Shown piece after piece: positions 24,384 to 37,091 of a stretch of 64,000 bases of DNA. The notes below the pieces were generated by a model that saw only the letters and a list, made by a program, of their open reading frames with translations, did no database searches and had not been told where the DNA came from. The number at the start of each line of letters is the position of its first letter. Positions within the stretch are counted from its first letter, which is position 1. The translations under genes were made by a program, and so were the position numbers. Location: contig CM073522.1 of assembly GCA_037074615.1 (NCBI GenBank), forward strand, positions 24,860,962 to 24,924,961, written 5' to 3'. The DNA is from Leucaena leucocephala. Taxonomy: Eukaryota > Streptophyta > Magnoliopsida > Fabales > Fabaceae.

Positions 24384-25678
24384 AGCCAAAACTTTGGCAC
24401 CTTGGGTCCATAATGTCCTCACTTTTCCTAATTATTATAATAGCTTAATCTTGAACTTGATTGGTTAGTTTTTGGATTAATTAATCTTAATCATCATTAG
24501 GCTAGTTCCTATATTATTTTATTGTATTTTAGCACATGGGATAACAATGAAGCATCCTCCTTTAAACATCTCAAAGTACACTTACGGAAGTAATCTTAAC
24601 TTTATTATATCTCTCTTTGCTAAAAATCCTGACAGAAGATAACTGTACTGATTCGGTAAGTCCCATGAGAACTACCATTCTACGTAAGTACTTAGGAAAG
24701 ACTGGATGAACCGGCTAGGTCCACTCACTTCTAGTCTCCTTAGACAGCACCTACGTACACAGTACTTTTGATATTCTGCCAGTATAACAGCGTTCTCTAG
24801 TAAATATCCTTAATCTCAATCCTTAAACTTTGACCTTAAATTTTGAGCTTAAACCTTAACCTTACTTATACTCAATTGGAACTATTTTAGAACATGGGAA
24901 TACCTCTTAACCCCAAAAACATGTATTTCCAAGAGTTGGGCTTACGGTACTGTTCACCGTCACTGTTCACTGGGTAATTCCAGATTACAGCCTAAACTTT
25001 AGAAATTCATAATTAAATCTAGAAAAATATTTTTGAGGTGATTCCAATTTATAATGAAATATATTTCATTTAAATTTGATAGAAAAATATCAAAATGAGG
25101 TTTCCTTGTCCAGATCAAATCAGTTTATTCGTTGAACTTTACTGTTCATTTGGTAAATCTGGAAGTTCTAGTTTCTTTGCCCCATTTTCAAAAATTCATT
25201 TCTCCTTGTATACTTATCCAATTGAGTCTAATTACCTATGGATTTAAATTTAAGAATGTGTACTTTAATCTCATAAAATTTCGTGTAAAAACTCATTCGT
25301 TTACTGTATGAAATTAGCACATGAACTTTACTGCCTCTGAGTAGTCGTATTATCTTATTCCAGATTTTAACTCCCGACTTTGAAAAATCATAACAATTCG
25401 AGTTTTTAACCAAATGAGGCGTTCTTGGTGTCCAATTAAATATATAGATCTTAGTTATGTTCATGCCAAATTTCACGTGAAACCGAATAGAGTAAGTTAC
25501 TTAATCTATCGCTGGAAGTGATCTGCCTCAGCTCGGATTCAGTGAGTAAATTCATTATACATACCAATATATCATCATCTAAGTAAAAGGCATGCTTTTC
25601 AAGTCATACACCATTCATACATACACAATTACCTCCTTCCTTGTGATGTTCCAGCACCTAGATCATGGTTATGGGGGG

Positions 25679-25698
25679 TGAGATTCAGGGGAATCTCA
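25679..25698 (-). other. conserved LTR leader hairpin
   Basis: TGAGATTC / GAATCTCA with loop AGGG on the plus strand. Confidence 0.65.
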
Positions 25699-26388
25699 GT
25701 AGCAAACAATGCATGTATTAATGTCTTGTGAAAGTGTTATCATAGTGTGATGAGCATGCTTCCATGTATCATATGAAATACAATTGGCCAAAGAAATCAT
25801 AAAATAACAGAGTTTCAATCATCTACCATATACACACAATTCAACCAAGCCATAGCACAATCAAGCATACATTACATACATACGAGTTTAGGGTAAGTCC
25901 ACTACCTTGGATTTAAGCTTTCTTTCTTATGCTTGCACTTGTTTCCAAGCTTTCCAATCATGAAGCTTTTTGGTTAATCATTCCCCAACACCTTCTTAGA
26001 GGTTTCAAGGTCCTAAACGCATTCATATTCATTACATAATCCATTAGGACCATGAACTCAAACACTACTCAAGACTACCTCTCTTGAACCTTTAACTTGC
26101 TTTAACTAACATAACTTTCTTTAATCTTTGCCAATTAACTTGGCCTTTGAACCAATTGATGTCTTGACCTTACCCTACACAATTTCACCTTTTGAATCCA
26201 TTTATGAACACAAAATAACCAAATTCCAGCAAGAATACACTGTTCTGTACAGATTTGGAAAAGCATACATAAATCTTCTAAAAATTCTCATTTTGATTCC
26301 AATGCTTCCCATACTTGTTCCTCCACTTTTCCCCCACACAAAATCTCATTTTAAGACCACTGGAAGCATCAAAATCATGAATTCAAAT

Positions 26389-26412
26389 CACTGTTCACAC
26401 GAGTGAACAGTG
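26389..26412. other. CACTGTTCAC inverted repeat
   Basis: Perfect 10-bp inverted repeat with loop ACGA, between the TATA box and the AGGTAGT motif of this LTR. Confidence 0.6.
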
Positions 26413-26894
26413 CCAAAAGGAATTTTCAACATTATAACCTTTAATTCCAATGGTTTTTAAGGTTCAAAACCTTTCCAATCCTACACAAAATCATCATATA
26501 AACTCAATGGAAGTATTAAATCATTGAAATTCCATTTCCTTGTATCATGAACAGTGCATGAACAGTGCAAACCGAAATGGTAAAGTCAAGAACATCAACT
26601 TACTTCACAACCAAGCATGTAACTAGCTTGTTTAAGCTTGTCTTAACTATCTATGAACCTAAAACTCATATTCCTTTCACATATACACAAAAATTCCAGC
26701 AGCATCTCCCCAAGATTTAAGCCTAAAAAAGTACTTAAACTCAAGCACAAACCATAAGAACAAAGTCTAGAAGTAAGGGAGTAACTTACCTTACAAGCTT
26801 CTTCAAGATCCTTGCTTCTTCCTTGATTGAGAAATATTTTCCAAGAGCTTCCTTCCCCTTTCTTGCTTATGGTTTTGGCTTGCAAATGAGGGGG

Positions 26895-26902
26895 TATTTA
26901 TA
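26895..26902 (-). promoter_or_regulatory. LTR TATA box
   Basis: TATAAATA on the minus strand, followed by CCCC. Confidence 0.55.
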
Positions 26903-28681
26903 GCAAAAGTCATGGGCCATTTGAAGGCCAATATCACATTGGGAACTATTTGATCTAATGGTTAAAGGTTTGATCTTGAAATGTCTTTTCTCTTCACACT
27001 CATGACCTTACCACCATGACATCACTAGCATGGCCTACTTGGTACACCTAATCCCCCTTTTTGGATCCATTTTGAAGTCCTTGTGGGTCCCACCATGTGC
27101 CAACCCCAATTCTTACTTTATTCTCTTTTTTTTTTCTTTCTTTCTTTTCAAAAATCCATAAATTATTCATTATTGGGCTTAGGCTCCAATATAACTTTTG
27201 GGCCTTATTAGGCTGGCCTATGACAAAATTTTGGGCCTCTTTTAGGTCCAATAGCTAATTGGCACAAATCCCAATGTACTTTCCTTATACCGATATCCTT
27301 AAATTACCTTGATCTCAGAATAAATGTTAAACACCTCTTTTAATTGTTCTAACATTTTTAGAAATTCATTCTAATATAAAAATGAATACTCTACAAAGTT
27401 TCAAAATTTTCTGAGACCCAGAAGTCCTGTTAAAAATTTCATACGTTTCCTTTAACCTTTTATCGGTGTCCTTTTTCACCGTAAATTCCATAATTAATTC
27501 TACAGGACTCCTTTTTGACTTCTGTCAACTCCATAAATTCTCATATTAATTATAATAATTTACTATAAAATTTTCTCTGATATCCATCCATTGTGTGAAA
27601 TGACCAAAATGCCCTCCATTTACTTCTAGTTTCTTAGGGCATCACAGTGGTATTTTCGTAATTTTGCACTTTGGCTCTTACACTTTCTTCCTCTTCCAAT
27701 TTAATCCCTTTCTTTACATAAATGGCCACATATTTTCCTGATAAATCTCATATATAATTCATTCAATCTGTACATACAACTCAGTACAGAAAATTAGGGA
27801 TGTTACAGGATAACCTTCCTTTCTTCTTCTTGGTGCCAAGTGTAAAGCTTGTGGGACTCACCATGTGCAAAACCCTAATTCTACTTTATCCCTTTTTTTT
27901 CTTTTTCAAAAATTTATAAATTATTCATTATTGGATTTGGGTTCCAAGACAACTTTTGAGACTTATTGGACTGCCCTAGGACAAAATCTTAAGCCTCTTT
28001 TAGGTCTAATAGCTAATTAGCACAAATCCCAATGTACTTCCCTTATACCGATATCCTTAAAATTAGCCTGATCTTGGAATAAATGCTAAACACCTCTTTT
28101 AATGGTTCTAACATTTTTATAAATTCATTGTAATATAAAATAAATTATCTACAAAGTTTCATAATTTTCTGATACATAGAAGTCTTGATAAAAATTATAT
28201 ATATTTCCTTTAAACCCTTGATCTGTGTCCTTTTTCACCGTAAATTTCATAATTAATTCTACATGACTCCTTTTTTACTTCTGTCAGTTTCATAAAACCT
28301 TATATTATTTATAAGAATTTATTACCAAATTTTAATCAATTCTGAGGTCCAGAAAATACTGTACAAATTCCTCTATCTTCTAAAATTTTAATCAATTAAT
28401 CAGGACCTCAAATCAAAATTATGTGTTGTGTTAAACTGATCAGAATAATTTTCTCTATTTACTGAGAAAATTTGGGACTAAACTGATTCCAGGTATTTTT
28501 TAGCCTTTTCTGGCTCAACTTTTCATATTTACCATTTTGCCCTTAGACTTTTCATAATAACAATTTCCGGCTCAACTTTCCTTGTGAAAATTTTTATGTA
28601 CAAACTTCAATTAACAATTTGCTTAAAACATTTCACTTCTAAATGCGTACTCTGAGGGGTAAAAGTAAGGATGTTTTACCA

Positions 28682-30764
28682 GAACTAAATCTCCGTTCCT
28701 AATTTAAGAACTCATTTTCTTGTGATGGTCTAGTAGTTCCTCATCTCTAATGTGCTCAAGAAAAGCAAGAAATCAAGGAATATAGCAAAGTAACAATATA
28801 TAAGCTTGGTTCTAACATATTAATCAATCAAAAAATATAGCAATCAATTTAAAAATGATACTAAAAGAGGCAGTATCATATCGATCACAAACAAATAAAG
28901 CTTAGAGTTAGAGTGGTTCAGTAATTATGCAATAAAATATAAACACTTATGAAGGTAATGGATTGAGTCTAGATATTTCTTATATTTTAAACCATTCACC
29001 TAATCACCTCAGAAAGTAATACGAAAAGAATCACTTAAATACTAGCAATCTTATCATCCTCTTTCACAATATTAGCATCACTTTTAGTTTTTTGCACCGT
29101 ACCTTTAGCTTCACTCGCAACAAAAGAACCCTTCAAATTACACTCTATGTCTGCATCAACTTTAAATATCACAGAGAGTTGACTGTAAGTTCCTTGATTG
29201 ACGAAAGAACTCGAACCATCTGATTCTACAAAGGACATATAAGTATCCTATATAATCATCCACAAGCACCATTAATGGGAAAAGATAACTCATTAGTTTG
29301 AAAGACACAATCCCATAAGTATCTTATTTAGTGCTTATATATAATGACTTAAAAATTAATGGGAAAAGATTACTTATAACAATCCATTGATGAGTTTGGT
29401 TATATTTAGCTAGTATTTATAGCTTAACTTCTAAGAAATTCAAACATGAACCATGACATTTGACACCAACATAAATACATTAAACTGCATAGAAATAAAG
29501 TACAACACATGACATTAAACTAAGCAGTGAAGTAAAAAAAACAATTTAAAAGAGACATGGAAAGTTAATCCTAGAATTATAATAATTGAAATAAGACAGA
29601 GAAACACCTTAAAGCATTGCACACTACTTCTCTTGCTTTATAACTTTAGGAACTCTTTTCTCTGAAGGTTTGTCAACTGGAACTTGAGAAGGATTGGCAG
29701 AATTATCCCTAACAACATTCCTCTTGATATTATTCCTTCTTTTCCCTTTAACAGTGGTAGATGTCACATGAGTAGAAAGGTCAGATATTCTGATGTCTTC
29801 ATTTTGGGATGTTTGTTAAGGGAATAGGGTGAGCCACAAGTTGTAAAATATCATTAGGACTTGAGTGAGTTGAAGAATCAATTCTAATGTCTTGACTTTA
29901 ATGGGATTAAGTAACCTCCACAGTTAACTGTACATCCTAACATATAAAAAAGTTATTATAACTATTTGTAATGAGTATGATGGTTCCTTTCATTTATATG
30001 TGTGTGTGTGCAGGCATCCTAACTTGATCCATATCATTGATATCTTCTACTTGATTTTGTATGTTGACAAAGTATTATGATTAATATAAAGGCCAAAAAT
30101 TCAATTTCAAGAATAACATTAGCAATACAAATATTTGAATCCTTATTATCTGTCATTGATAATAAAAAGTGGTTTAGCCATATACTAAATAAGACCTCAG
30201 TAGTTGCTTCCATAAATTTTCTTCAACAATGTTATCACAAATTGTAAAAGAAATTAAAGTATATTGACAATTGATTACTCTAGGATATGAGATATAGTAA
30301 TTTTGGGCTGGTTTTGCAATGGTTTGCACTTGACCTTGAGTTCATTGTGAAGACATGTTGACTGAAGGTAGACAATACAGGAGATCTTATGTTCTCAGTA
30401 CTATAGTAATAAATATTAGTTGGTCGTGGCCATTAAATCAACTTAAGTAATCATTTTAACTTGTACACTAATCTTACAATAAATTGACTATTTATTATAC
30501 CGTATGTGATGTGTGGTTATAATATATATAACTTTTCAATGAATTCTTTAACTTCCTAGATTGGAGGATTAAACAATACCCTTGTAGCATTGAAGGAGCT
30601 ATACAGCATTGGTCTTGCAATGAAATATAAATTGGATTCTTTACTTGTATAAATGATTGAGTACATAAAAATGATGGAGAATTACAAAAAGTTTTAAAAC
30701 TAAATGGACAGTTGTCTAAAGGCCTGAATAATAAATAAAAAGATCAAGTAAGGCATTTGTAGTG
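28682..30764. other. unassigned AT-rich sequence
   Basis: About 2.1 kb without a convincing gene. On the minus strand about 70 codons end at a TAG at 29624-29626 and give a basic, lysine-rich tail (VKGKRRNNIKRNVV, then KVIKQEK). This recalls the C-terminal tails of RPA-like proteins carried by plant Helitrons, a weak resemblance from memory. A 67-codon minus ORF at 29035-29238 has no recognisable domain. The sequence continues past the solo LTR at 33668. Confidence 0.35.
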
Positions 30765-33662
30765 TGTCACATCCTAATTTTCTTACATCTTAGGGACCAT
30801 TTGGTAGCATATGGAACCACTTTTAAGGTCATTGAAGTCAAATTTCCCAATCTGGAGTTTTACTCTATCGAGTAATGTTCACTGCGTAAATTTTAGACAA
30901 GTGATCTACCTTCGAAAAATCATAATTAATTCTAGAAAAATCAAAAAAAAGTGGTTCAAATTGCTAAATAAAGATAACTTAATCCTATTTTAGGGAAAAA
31001 TAACTCATTGACCATGCATTGACCAAGTCAACATCAGTCAAAGCTACAATTTTACTGTTTATCCAACATTTTTCCCTTGAATCCAGCATTTTGGTCCCAA
31101 CTTTGAAAAATTATATCTCCATGTGTAGATTTTCAAATAAGGCATTATATATATCAAATCGAAGATTTATAAGTATACTATTTACTGTAAAAATATCATA
31201 CATTTATTCAACCATTTACTATTTTTAATTACAGATCAAAGGTCACTACCTCACCATGAGTTATTGTTTATGGTAGCAAATTTCAGCAATCAACTTTACA
31301 TACATATGAATAATATACATCAATCACATATCAATCATGCTAAATAATTCTTCACTTCTATTCATGAATCCTCATCTCCTCCATCTTGAGAAGCAAACGG
31401 TGCTAAACAGTGCATGCATCAATGATTGGTATTAGTGCTTGCTTGTGATTGTTTCAACATAATGTAATGTGCATGCTTCCATGTAACATATGAAATACAA
31501 TTGGCCAAGATAATCATAGCACAGAGCTTCAACAATTACATATTAACATCAATCAATCAAGTCATAACACAATCAACCATACATTCAACACATACAAGTT
31601 TAGGTAAGTTTACTACCTGGCGTGTAGCCCTTCTTTTAGTCCTTAGCCTTTGCTCTAAGGTTACTTCTTTTCATAGGTCAAATCCTATACATAGAATAAT
31701 AATATTTCCATTATTATTCTATCCAGTATAATTCTACTTATCTCAAGCTTAACTTTAGATAATATCCTTATTCTAACAATCCCCTAACTTTCTTTCTATC
31801 CACGGCTAACCTTATAGAGAGAGATACTTCTCTATTCTAACTAATAAATTCATAAGAACAATCCTCTAATTTATTAGAGTAGGGACTAGAATAAATTACT
31901 TACCTTATTCCTAAGCTTGTCGAGTCCCTAAGCTCCTTGGATTTCTCCTATCTCGGTCATAACTCCTTCTTTCTCTTCCTTTCTTTCTCTTTCTTTCTTT
32001 CTTTCTTTCTTTCTCTCTTTCTCTTTCTCTCTCTTCTTTTCTCTCCTTTCTTTCTTGCTTGCCGTGAATCACCTTGAGGGGGGTGGCTATTTATAGTTGA
32101 GGCAAAGTGAAATGGATGGCTCAGATCGAATCAAGATGAACGGCTCAAATCTCTTCCTTCCTCAAGAAGCTTTGCCTGCATTATCATGATGACATCACCA
32201 TCCTAGATGACTCATCAATAATGACATCATCCAAGAACACCTCATATTCTTAGGTGGCGCAATGGTGGGGCCCTTGGGATACCTCACCAGCTGACTTAGC
32301 GCTTCCAGAGAATTCTAGAGTCTTATCTGGAATGAACGGCTGAGATCGTGCCACGTGTCCTTAGCTTTTTCTTCTTCCTCTAGATTAGTGCCATGTGGCA
32401 CCTTATGGGTACCTTTGATGCAACCTCATGGCTTCCGGATAAGTCCAAAGCTTTATCTAATCAATTCCCCGGTTATCACTTCAACCTGGTAACTTTACTT
32501 TATTGAAAACACACTAAAATATTATTTTAATGCCACTTTAACCCACATAATTCTTGGGCTACGTTTTTGGACTCTTTGAATGTCATCTTGGGTCTCTGAT
32601 CAAGCTCAAGTACTCTGATGGCTCAATTCCTAAGAAACATCCCTTGGCAAATTACCAAAATGCCCTTGGTTCCTCTTTATTTACTTTAATGAGTTTAGGG
32701 GCATTATTGTCTTTTCACCCTTACCAGAGTATTCCCTGACCCTGGTCAACTATCCAGATAACCTTTCTTGATTGTCTAACCTTAGTCAAATGACCAAAAT
32801 ACCCTTCACTCATTCTTTAATTATTTTATAACATAGGGTTATTTTCGTCATTTTGTACCTTTTTCTAGACATTGGCCCCTTTTTTTGATAAACTGTTATC
32901 ATGGGTCTGGTCCTCCATTGGCGTCATCATGGGCCTTTGTGTAACATCATCTGGGCTCATTCAGTCTCAGTTTGTTTACCGATTAATTTTCTAATTGGAT
33001 ATCGGGCGTTCACGAACTCCCGTCAAAATTCACTAATATGTAAATAACTCTTTCTACATAACTCCTTTTGGGATTCTGTCAGTTCCCTGACCTCTGGCTA
33101 CATAGGACGCATATTCCTGTAACTTTTCACTCATATCTGAGGTCCAGGAGATCTGATAAAAATTTTAGATAACTTTCTGACTATCAGATAAATTTTAGCT
33201 ATCTGAAACTCTAATAAAATTTCTGTATTAAGCTAGATTAACCAGCATCATTTTCTCTATCTACTAATGAAATTTGGGACTGAAATACTTCCGGGCAGTT
33301 CTAAGCCACTTCCAGCTCAACTTTCTATAATTACCATTTTGCCCCTGGAAACTTTTCCTCTTTTCAATTAAGTCCCTCAACTTTTCATAATTACCCTTAA
33401 TGGCCCATAAATTGTGTCTACTTTTACTTTTGCACCATGAAACTTTTAGACTTTTACTTTAGTCCCTTTCTTTTTCTAAATGACCATTATACCCTTAGGG
33501 ACTTTCACTATTTACATACAAGTTCCTGTACTTTCACTTATTTGCAGTTTAATCCCTAAAAACCCTCTATATGTTTCTGGGACTTCTGCTCAAAAGGGTC
33601 TTGTAGCCTATCTATTTCAGGCTACTTTCTGAGTCTCTGGGCTTAAAAATTGGGATATTATA
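30765..33662 (-). mobile_element. solo LTR, chromovirus type
   Basis: A 2.9-kb unit from TGTCACATCC to GATATTATA, with a perfect duplication TAGTG (30760-30764 and 33663-33667). TATA box 32088-32095 and AGGTAGTAA motif 31610-31618. The leader hairpin is missing by what looks like a clean deletion near 31390 (TGAG runs straight into AAGCAAACGG). A CTTT/CT microsatellite (about 31970-32060) replaces the purine-rich leader. No internal region, so it is a solo LTR. Confidence 0.9.
32088..32095 (-). promoter_or_regulatory. LTR TATA box
   Basis: TATAAATA on the minus strand just upstream of the long purine (GAAA) leader. Confidence 0.55.
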
Positions 33663-34986
33663 TAGTGCAGTCATTAAACAATACATACTTGATGTTGTTC
33701 TCCTTGAAAAAAGGAATCCATTATTTCTCATGAAGCATAAACACTATAGATTTTGAATTCAAATAATCCAAAATTAAGTATTCAATGCTCAGCATCCATC
33801 AAAACCATTCACAACTTGTTTTTTGTTTTATTATCCTAACAATACTCCTCCAATGAGCCTATCATAAAGGTTCTTGTTCAACACACTTGGTTGTATCTTG
33901 ATCGCTTGTGTTGACATTTAAATACATTTTAGTGTATAATTGTGCATGTCAAAACTTTGTATAATAAACGGTACCTCCTCATCAACTAATAGTATTGATA
34001 TACAAAAGACATCTAAAGGGGCCATCTTTTGGTAAACATTCCAATTGTGAAAGGCTCTTACAATTATACTCCATCGGCCAGTCATGTAAGTCCTTAAGCA
34101 AAGAATGACATGCCATTATTGAACATACAAATAAGACATTAACAATGGACAACAAAGATTTTAGATTTGAGAATGCAGTAAAGAAAATGATGGAATGTGT
34201 TAAAACAATATACTTCTTTAGAGTGAATTGGAGATGTGCAAGTTGAATTAACAAAGCCATAGTATTCATAGCCTTATATGGAGATTGAACGAGAAGTAAA
34301 ATGAAGTTCACTCATCAAATTCCCTCTAAATTTTTTGAATCATAAATGTATTTAGAGTTCATTACTTTATTTATCAAATTCCTTCCAAATTTTTGAAATC
34401 TAAGATCACATGCCATGTTATTAGACTAAACAATGTAATGAACAATGAGTACTAACATGAAGAAGCTTAGAAAACAAACCCAGAATTACTTACAAGTCAT
34501 GTTGCAATCCTTATTTACCTTAAATTAATGTTATATGACTAGCTACATTGATTTATTATTGTACTCTTACTTTAATTTTCAATGAGCACATAGAAGGACT
34601 CTATATAAAATGGCCTATTACTTGTACTTCATTTCTTATGACATAGTTCATAATTATCCTACACTTCATAATCTTTGACTCTACAAACAATAATTTGTTG
34701 CCTTCCATATCTAAGTGTAAGGGTACCAATTACTCATGCATCACCTTCATTGGAAAGAAAGTAGCATCATTAATAATAAGACACAATAAACACAATCAAA
34801 CATGAAATAGCCGCTTGCAAGTTACTTCAGATTGGATTGCTCAATCAAATTTAAATAATACAACTTCCACTACACGTATAGCATGCAACTTCTTTAAACT
34901 TTTCTCTTGTGGATAATATAGGTTGTAAGAACCAAACAAAGAATTTGCAACTGAAGCAAGTTCTAATATTTATACAACAACCTTAC
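33663..34986. other. unassigned sequence between solo LTR and Sirevirus-like element
   Basis: Continuation of the host sequence seen at 28682-30764. A 109-codon minus ORF (33982-34311) has no recognisable domain and I do not call it a gene. The last 5 bases (CTTAC, 34982-34986) are the left duplication of the Sirevirus-like element. Confidence 0.4.
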
Positions 34987-36452
34987 TATTAGATTATATA
35001 TGTTTTGATGATGTCAAAACAGTATAAAGAATTAAGGTGTTTAATAATGTGAAAAGTGTTTTTGAAGTAATGAAACTGGGTTTTAAATCAAATGAAGTTG
35101 AAAAGAAAAGAAGAAGCTGTTAATCGATTAATATGAATTAATCGATTGGTTGTTAGATTAATGCAAATGCAGCATTCTGTGTCATAAAGGAATATTAATT
35201 ACATATCTCTATAAATTACATATGATTGATTTAAGTAATAATATGCAGATTTTTCTCAATAATCTTCATGATAATCCTTTTAAGAAATTTGTCTTTATAA
35301 AAGTACATAATATATGCTTGAATAATCGAATCGGTATGATGCTCTATTTTCTATTTGACACATTAATTCTAGTTAATCGATTGGATAATCGATTATTATA
35401 GTATACAAGCAGAATCTTTATTTGATCTTGAAGTGTTTATAACTGAATTAATTTTATACACTTAATCATTGATTGAAATATCAAACATGAATTCATCTAA
35501 TTGAAAATGCATCATTCTACTATAATTCTTGTTGTAATTGATTTTATGCAAACTTAACTTCATTTTAGCAATCCTCACTTCACATATTTATATACTAACG
35601 ATTAAATCAAATGAAGTGTTTACAGGATTAATATAAGGAGATTAGATTTTGTTAAGTTCAAAGCTAGAAATGAGAAAAGACCGACATTAAAGCTAACGGA
35701 CTCTCAAAGACAAAAAGACACTTTGTGTCAGAAGCCTCAACGGCTACAATAGCTAGTTCAACGGTCATACTTCTAACAGAAAGAAAACTCAACAGAAGAA
35801 AGCCTCAATAGAAATAATACTCAATAGTCACAATATCTACTATAAATAGAAGAGCATTTAAAGTTATGAGAGTGACGACGATTAGAAGTAAACTTTGGAG
35901 TTACAATGTATCATTCATAATATATCAATCTTTTGTGAGAGAAAATGTTAGGAGCTACAATGTCTATCTATTCACTTTTTCTGGGAGTTAGATTCACCCT
36001 TCATTCTTCATCAATCTGAGAGAAAACCTTGGAATCCAAGGATTTAAGGTTGGGTTTTGCTCGTATCAGTTTAAATGGGAGCGTTGCCATTGGAAATAGG
36101 TGTGACCTCGTGATTGAGGTGGTTCTTAATTAGCTGTTAAAATTAAGTTTGTAAAGGCTACCAAGATCCTGTTATTATCCTGGTGAATAGTGGCTTGAAA
36201 ATCTCAGTGGGGAGCTGAGAACTGGATGTAGGTCAAGGAAGGACCGAACCAGGATAAATCACTTGTGCATCTTTCTCTCTTCCTTAACTCTTTTGAGTTC
36301 TAGTAACTCTTTTCAATTTCAAGTCAAAGCTTTTACAAATTGATCTGTTTTACTTATTAGACTTTCAAAGAGTTTTAAAGAATTTTTAAAAGTTGTTGAA
36401 CACTCGATTCACTCCCTCTTGGGTGATCCAGTTTATCTCCCTAGAACTAACA
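34987..36452 (+). repeat. 5' LTR of Sirevirus-like element
   Basis: 1466 bp, ending CTAGAACTAACA. It matches 47421-49333 but lacks roughly 440 bp that correspond to about 47600-48050, next to palindromic ATTAATCGATTAAT motifs. After it comes TTTGGTATGCAAG, a degenerate Met-initiator PBS. Confidence 0.85.
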
Positions 36453-36510
36453 TTTGGTATGCAAGTAGGTCACTTGTTTAAAGGATTTAATGATCTTAAG
36501 TGAAAACATC

Positions 36511-37091
36511 ATGGCTGGATTTGTTAGTGAAATACTTTCTGAAGGTTTTGATTTTACTATTCATCCCAGTTTAGAAAATTCTAAGTTTTTATATTGGAAA
36601 GGTCAGATGACCATATTTTTGTAAACTCTTGATTTTGATATAAGGACAATCCTCAAATGAATTTATCTTAAACCAAGAAAGGATTGGAATGAAAATGAAA
36701 AGAAACTATTTTTCTTGAATCTTAGAGTAATGAAAATTTTATATAATGCTATGTCTGAAAAAGATTATTTGAAAATCAAACGTTGATCTAATGTCACAGA
36801 CATTTTTGATACTCTTGATTCTGTTTATTCCTCTAACTTTTGTGCAGAAAATGTTGACAGTTCATCAATCGTTGAACAAATGGAAGAAGAGAACAGTGAA
36901 GAGAAATCCCGGCTAACTTCCATGTTTCTGTCAACACAGAACATCAAGAGGGAGAAGAGAATCAAGAGGAAGAGCACAATATGTATGAATTTGAGAAATC
37001 ATCATTCGGAGCTCAAAAATTTTCAACTGTAAAAAGTTCCAATTCTTTTTGTGATTTTAAGAAAAATGATTTCAAAAGTTTTCATGAAATG
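36511..37091 (+). pseudogene. copia gag, N-terminal part
   Basis: From the ATG at 36511 the frame reads MAGFVSEILSEGFDF and then the copia gag (UBN2-type) pattern: FLYWKGQM, later KDWNENEKKLFFLN and ILYNAMSEKDYLKI. At least three stops break it. The frame runs to the duplication AAATG (37087-37091) of the solo LTR and resumes after 39817. Confidence 0.75.

Larger units (their letters stand above)
24548..27807 (-). mobile_element. solo LTR inserted in another LTR
   Basis: Starts TGAAGCATCC and ends GATGTTACA on the plus strand. The host LTR resumes at 27815. The flanks share GGATAAC (24539-24545 and 27808-27814), with two extra bases (AA) before the left terminus, so the duplication is not textbook. 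TATA box 26895-26902, AGGTAGT motif (ending 25907), leader hairpin 25679-25698, and the conserved block of about 120 bp at 24645-24770. It is related to but diverged from the host LTR (23160-23430 matches 25670-25910). Confidence 0.75.
19180..28681 (-). mobile_element. older chromovirus (Tekay/Del-like), host of the Athila insertion
   Basis: Minus strand: probable 5' LTR (22550-28681, itself interrupted), gag, protease, RT and RNase H to 19260, then broken by the Athila element. Integrase and 3' LTR would lie beyond the left window edge. RT and RNase H wording fits chromoviruses of the Tekay/Del group. Many stops show it is dead. Confidence 0.75.
22550..28681 (-). repeat. chromovirus-type LTR, split by a solo LTR
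   Basis: Two arms, 22550-24547 and 27815-28681, make about 2.87 kb of LTR around the solo LTR at 24548-27807. The left edge (TGTAACATCC) adjoins the chromovirus gag leader, so I read it as the 5' LTR of that element. It has a TATA box at 24376-24383, the AGGTAGTAA motif at 23415-23423 and the variant leader hairpin at 23175-23196. The right terminus is uncertain: 28640-28681 resembles a U5 end in the opposite direction. The flanks GAGCT (22545-22549) and GAACT (28682-28686) differ at one base, so an independent insertion is also possible. Confidence 0.6.

Noticed and set aside
31970..32060. CTTT/CT microsatellite as a separate regulatory element
   Set aside because: It is an expanded form of the purine-rich leader (in sense) present in all the large LTRs.
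33982..34311. 109-codon minus ORF as a gene
   Set aside because: No motif, no conserved neighbour, and composition like its surroundings.
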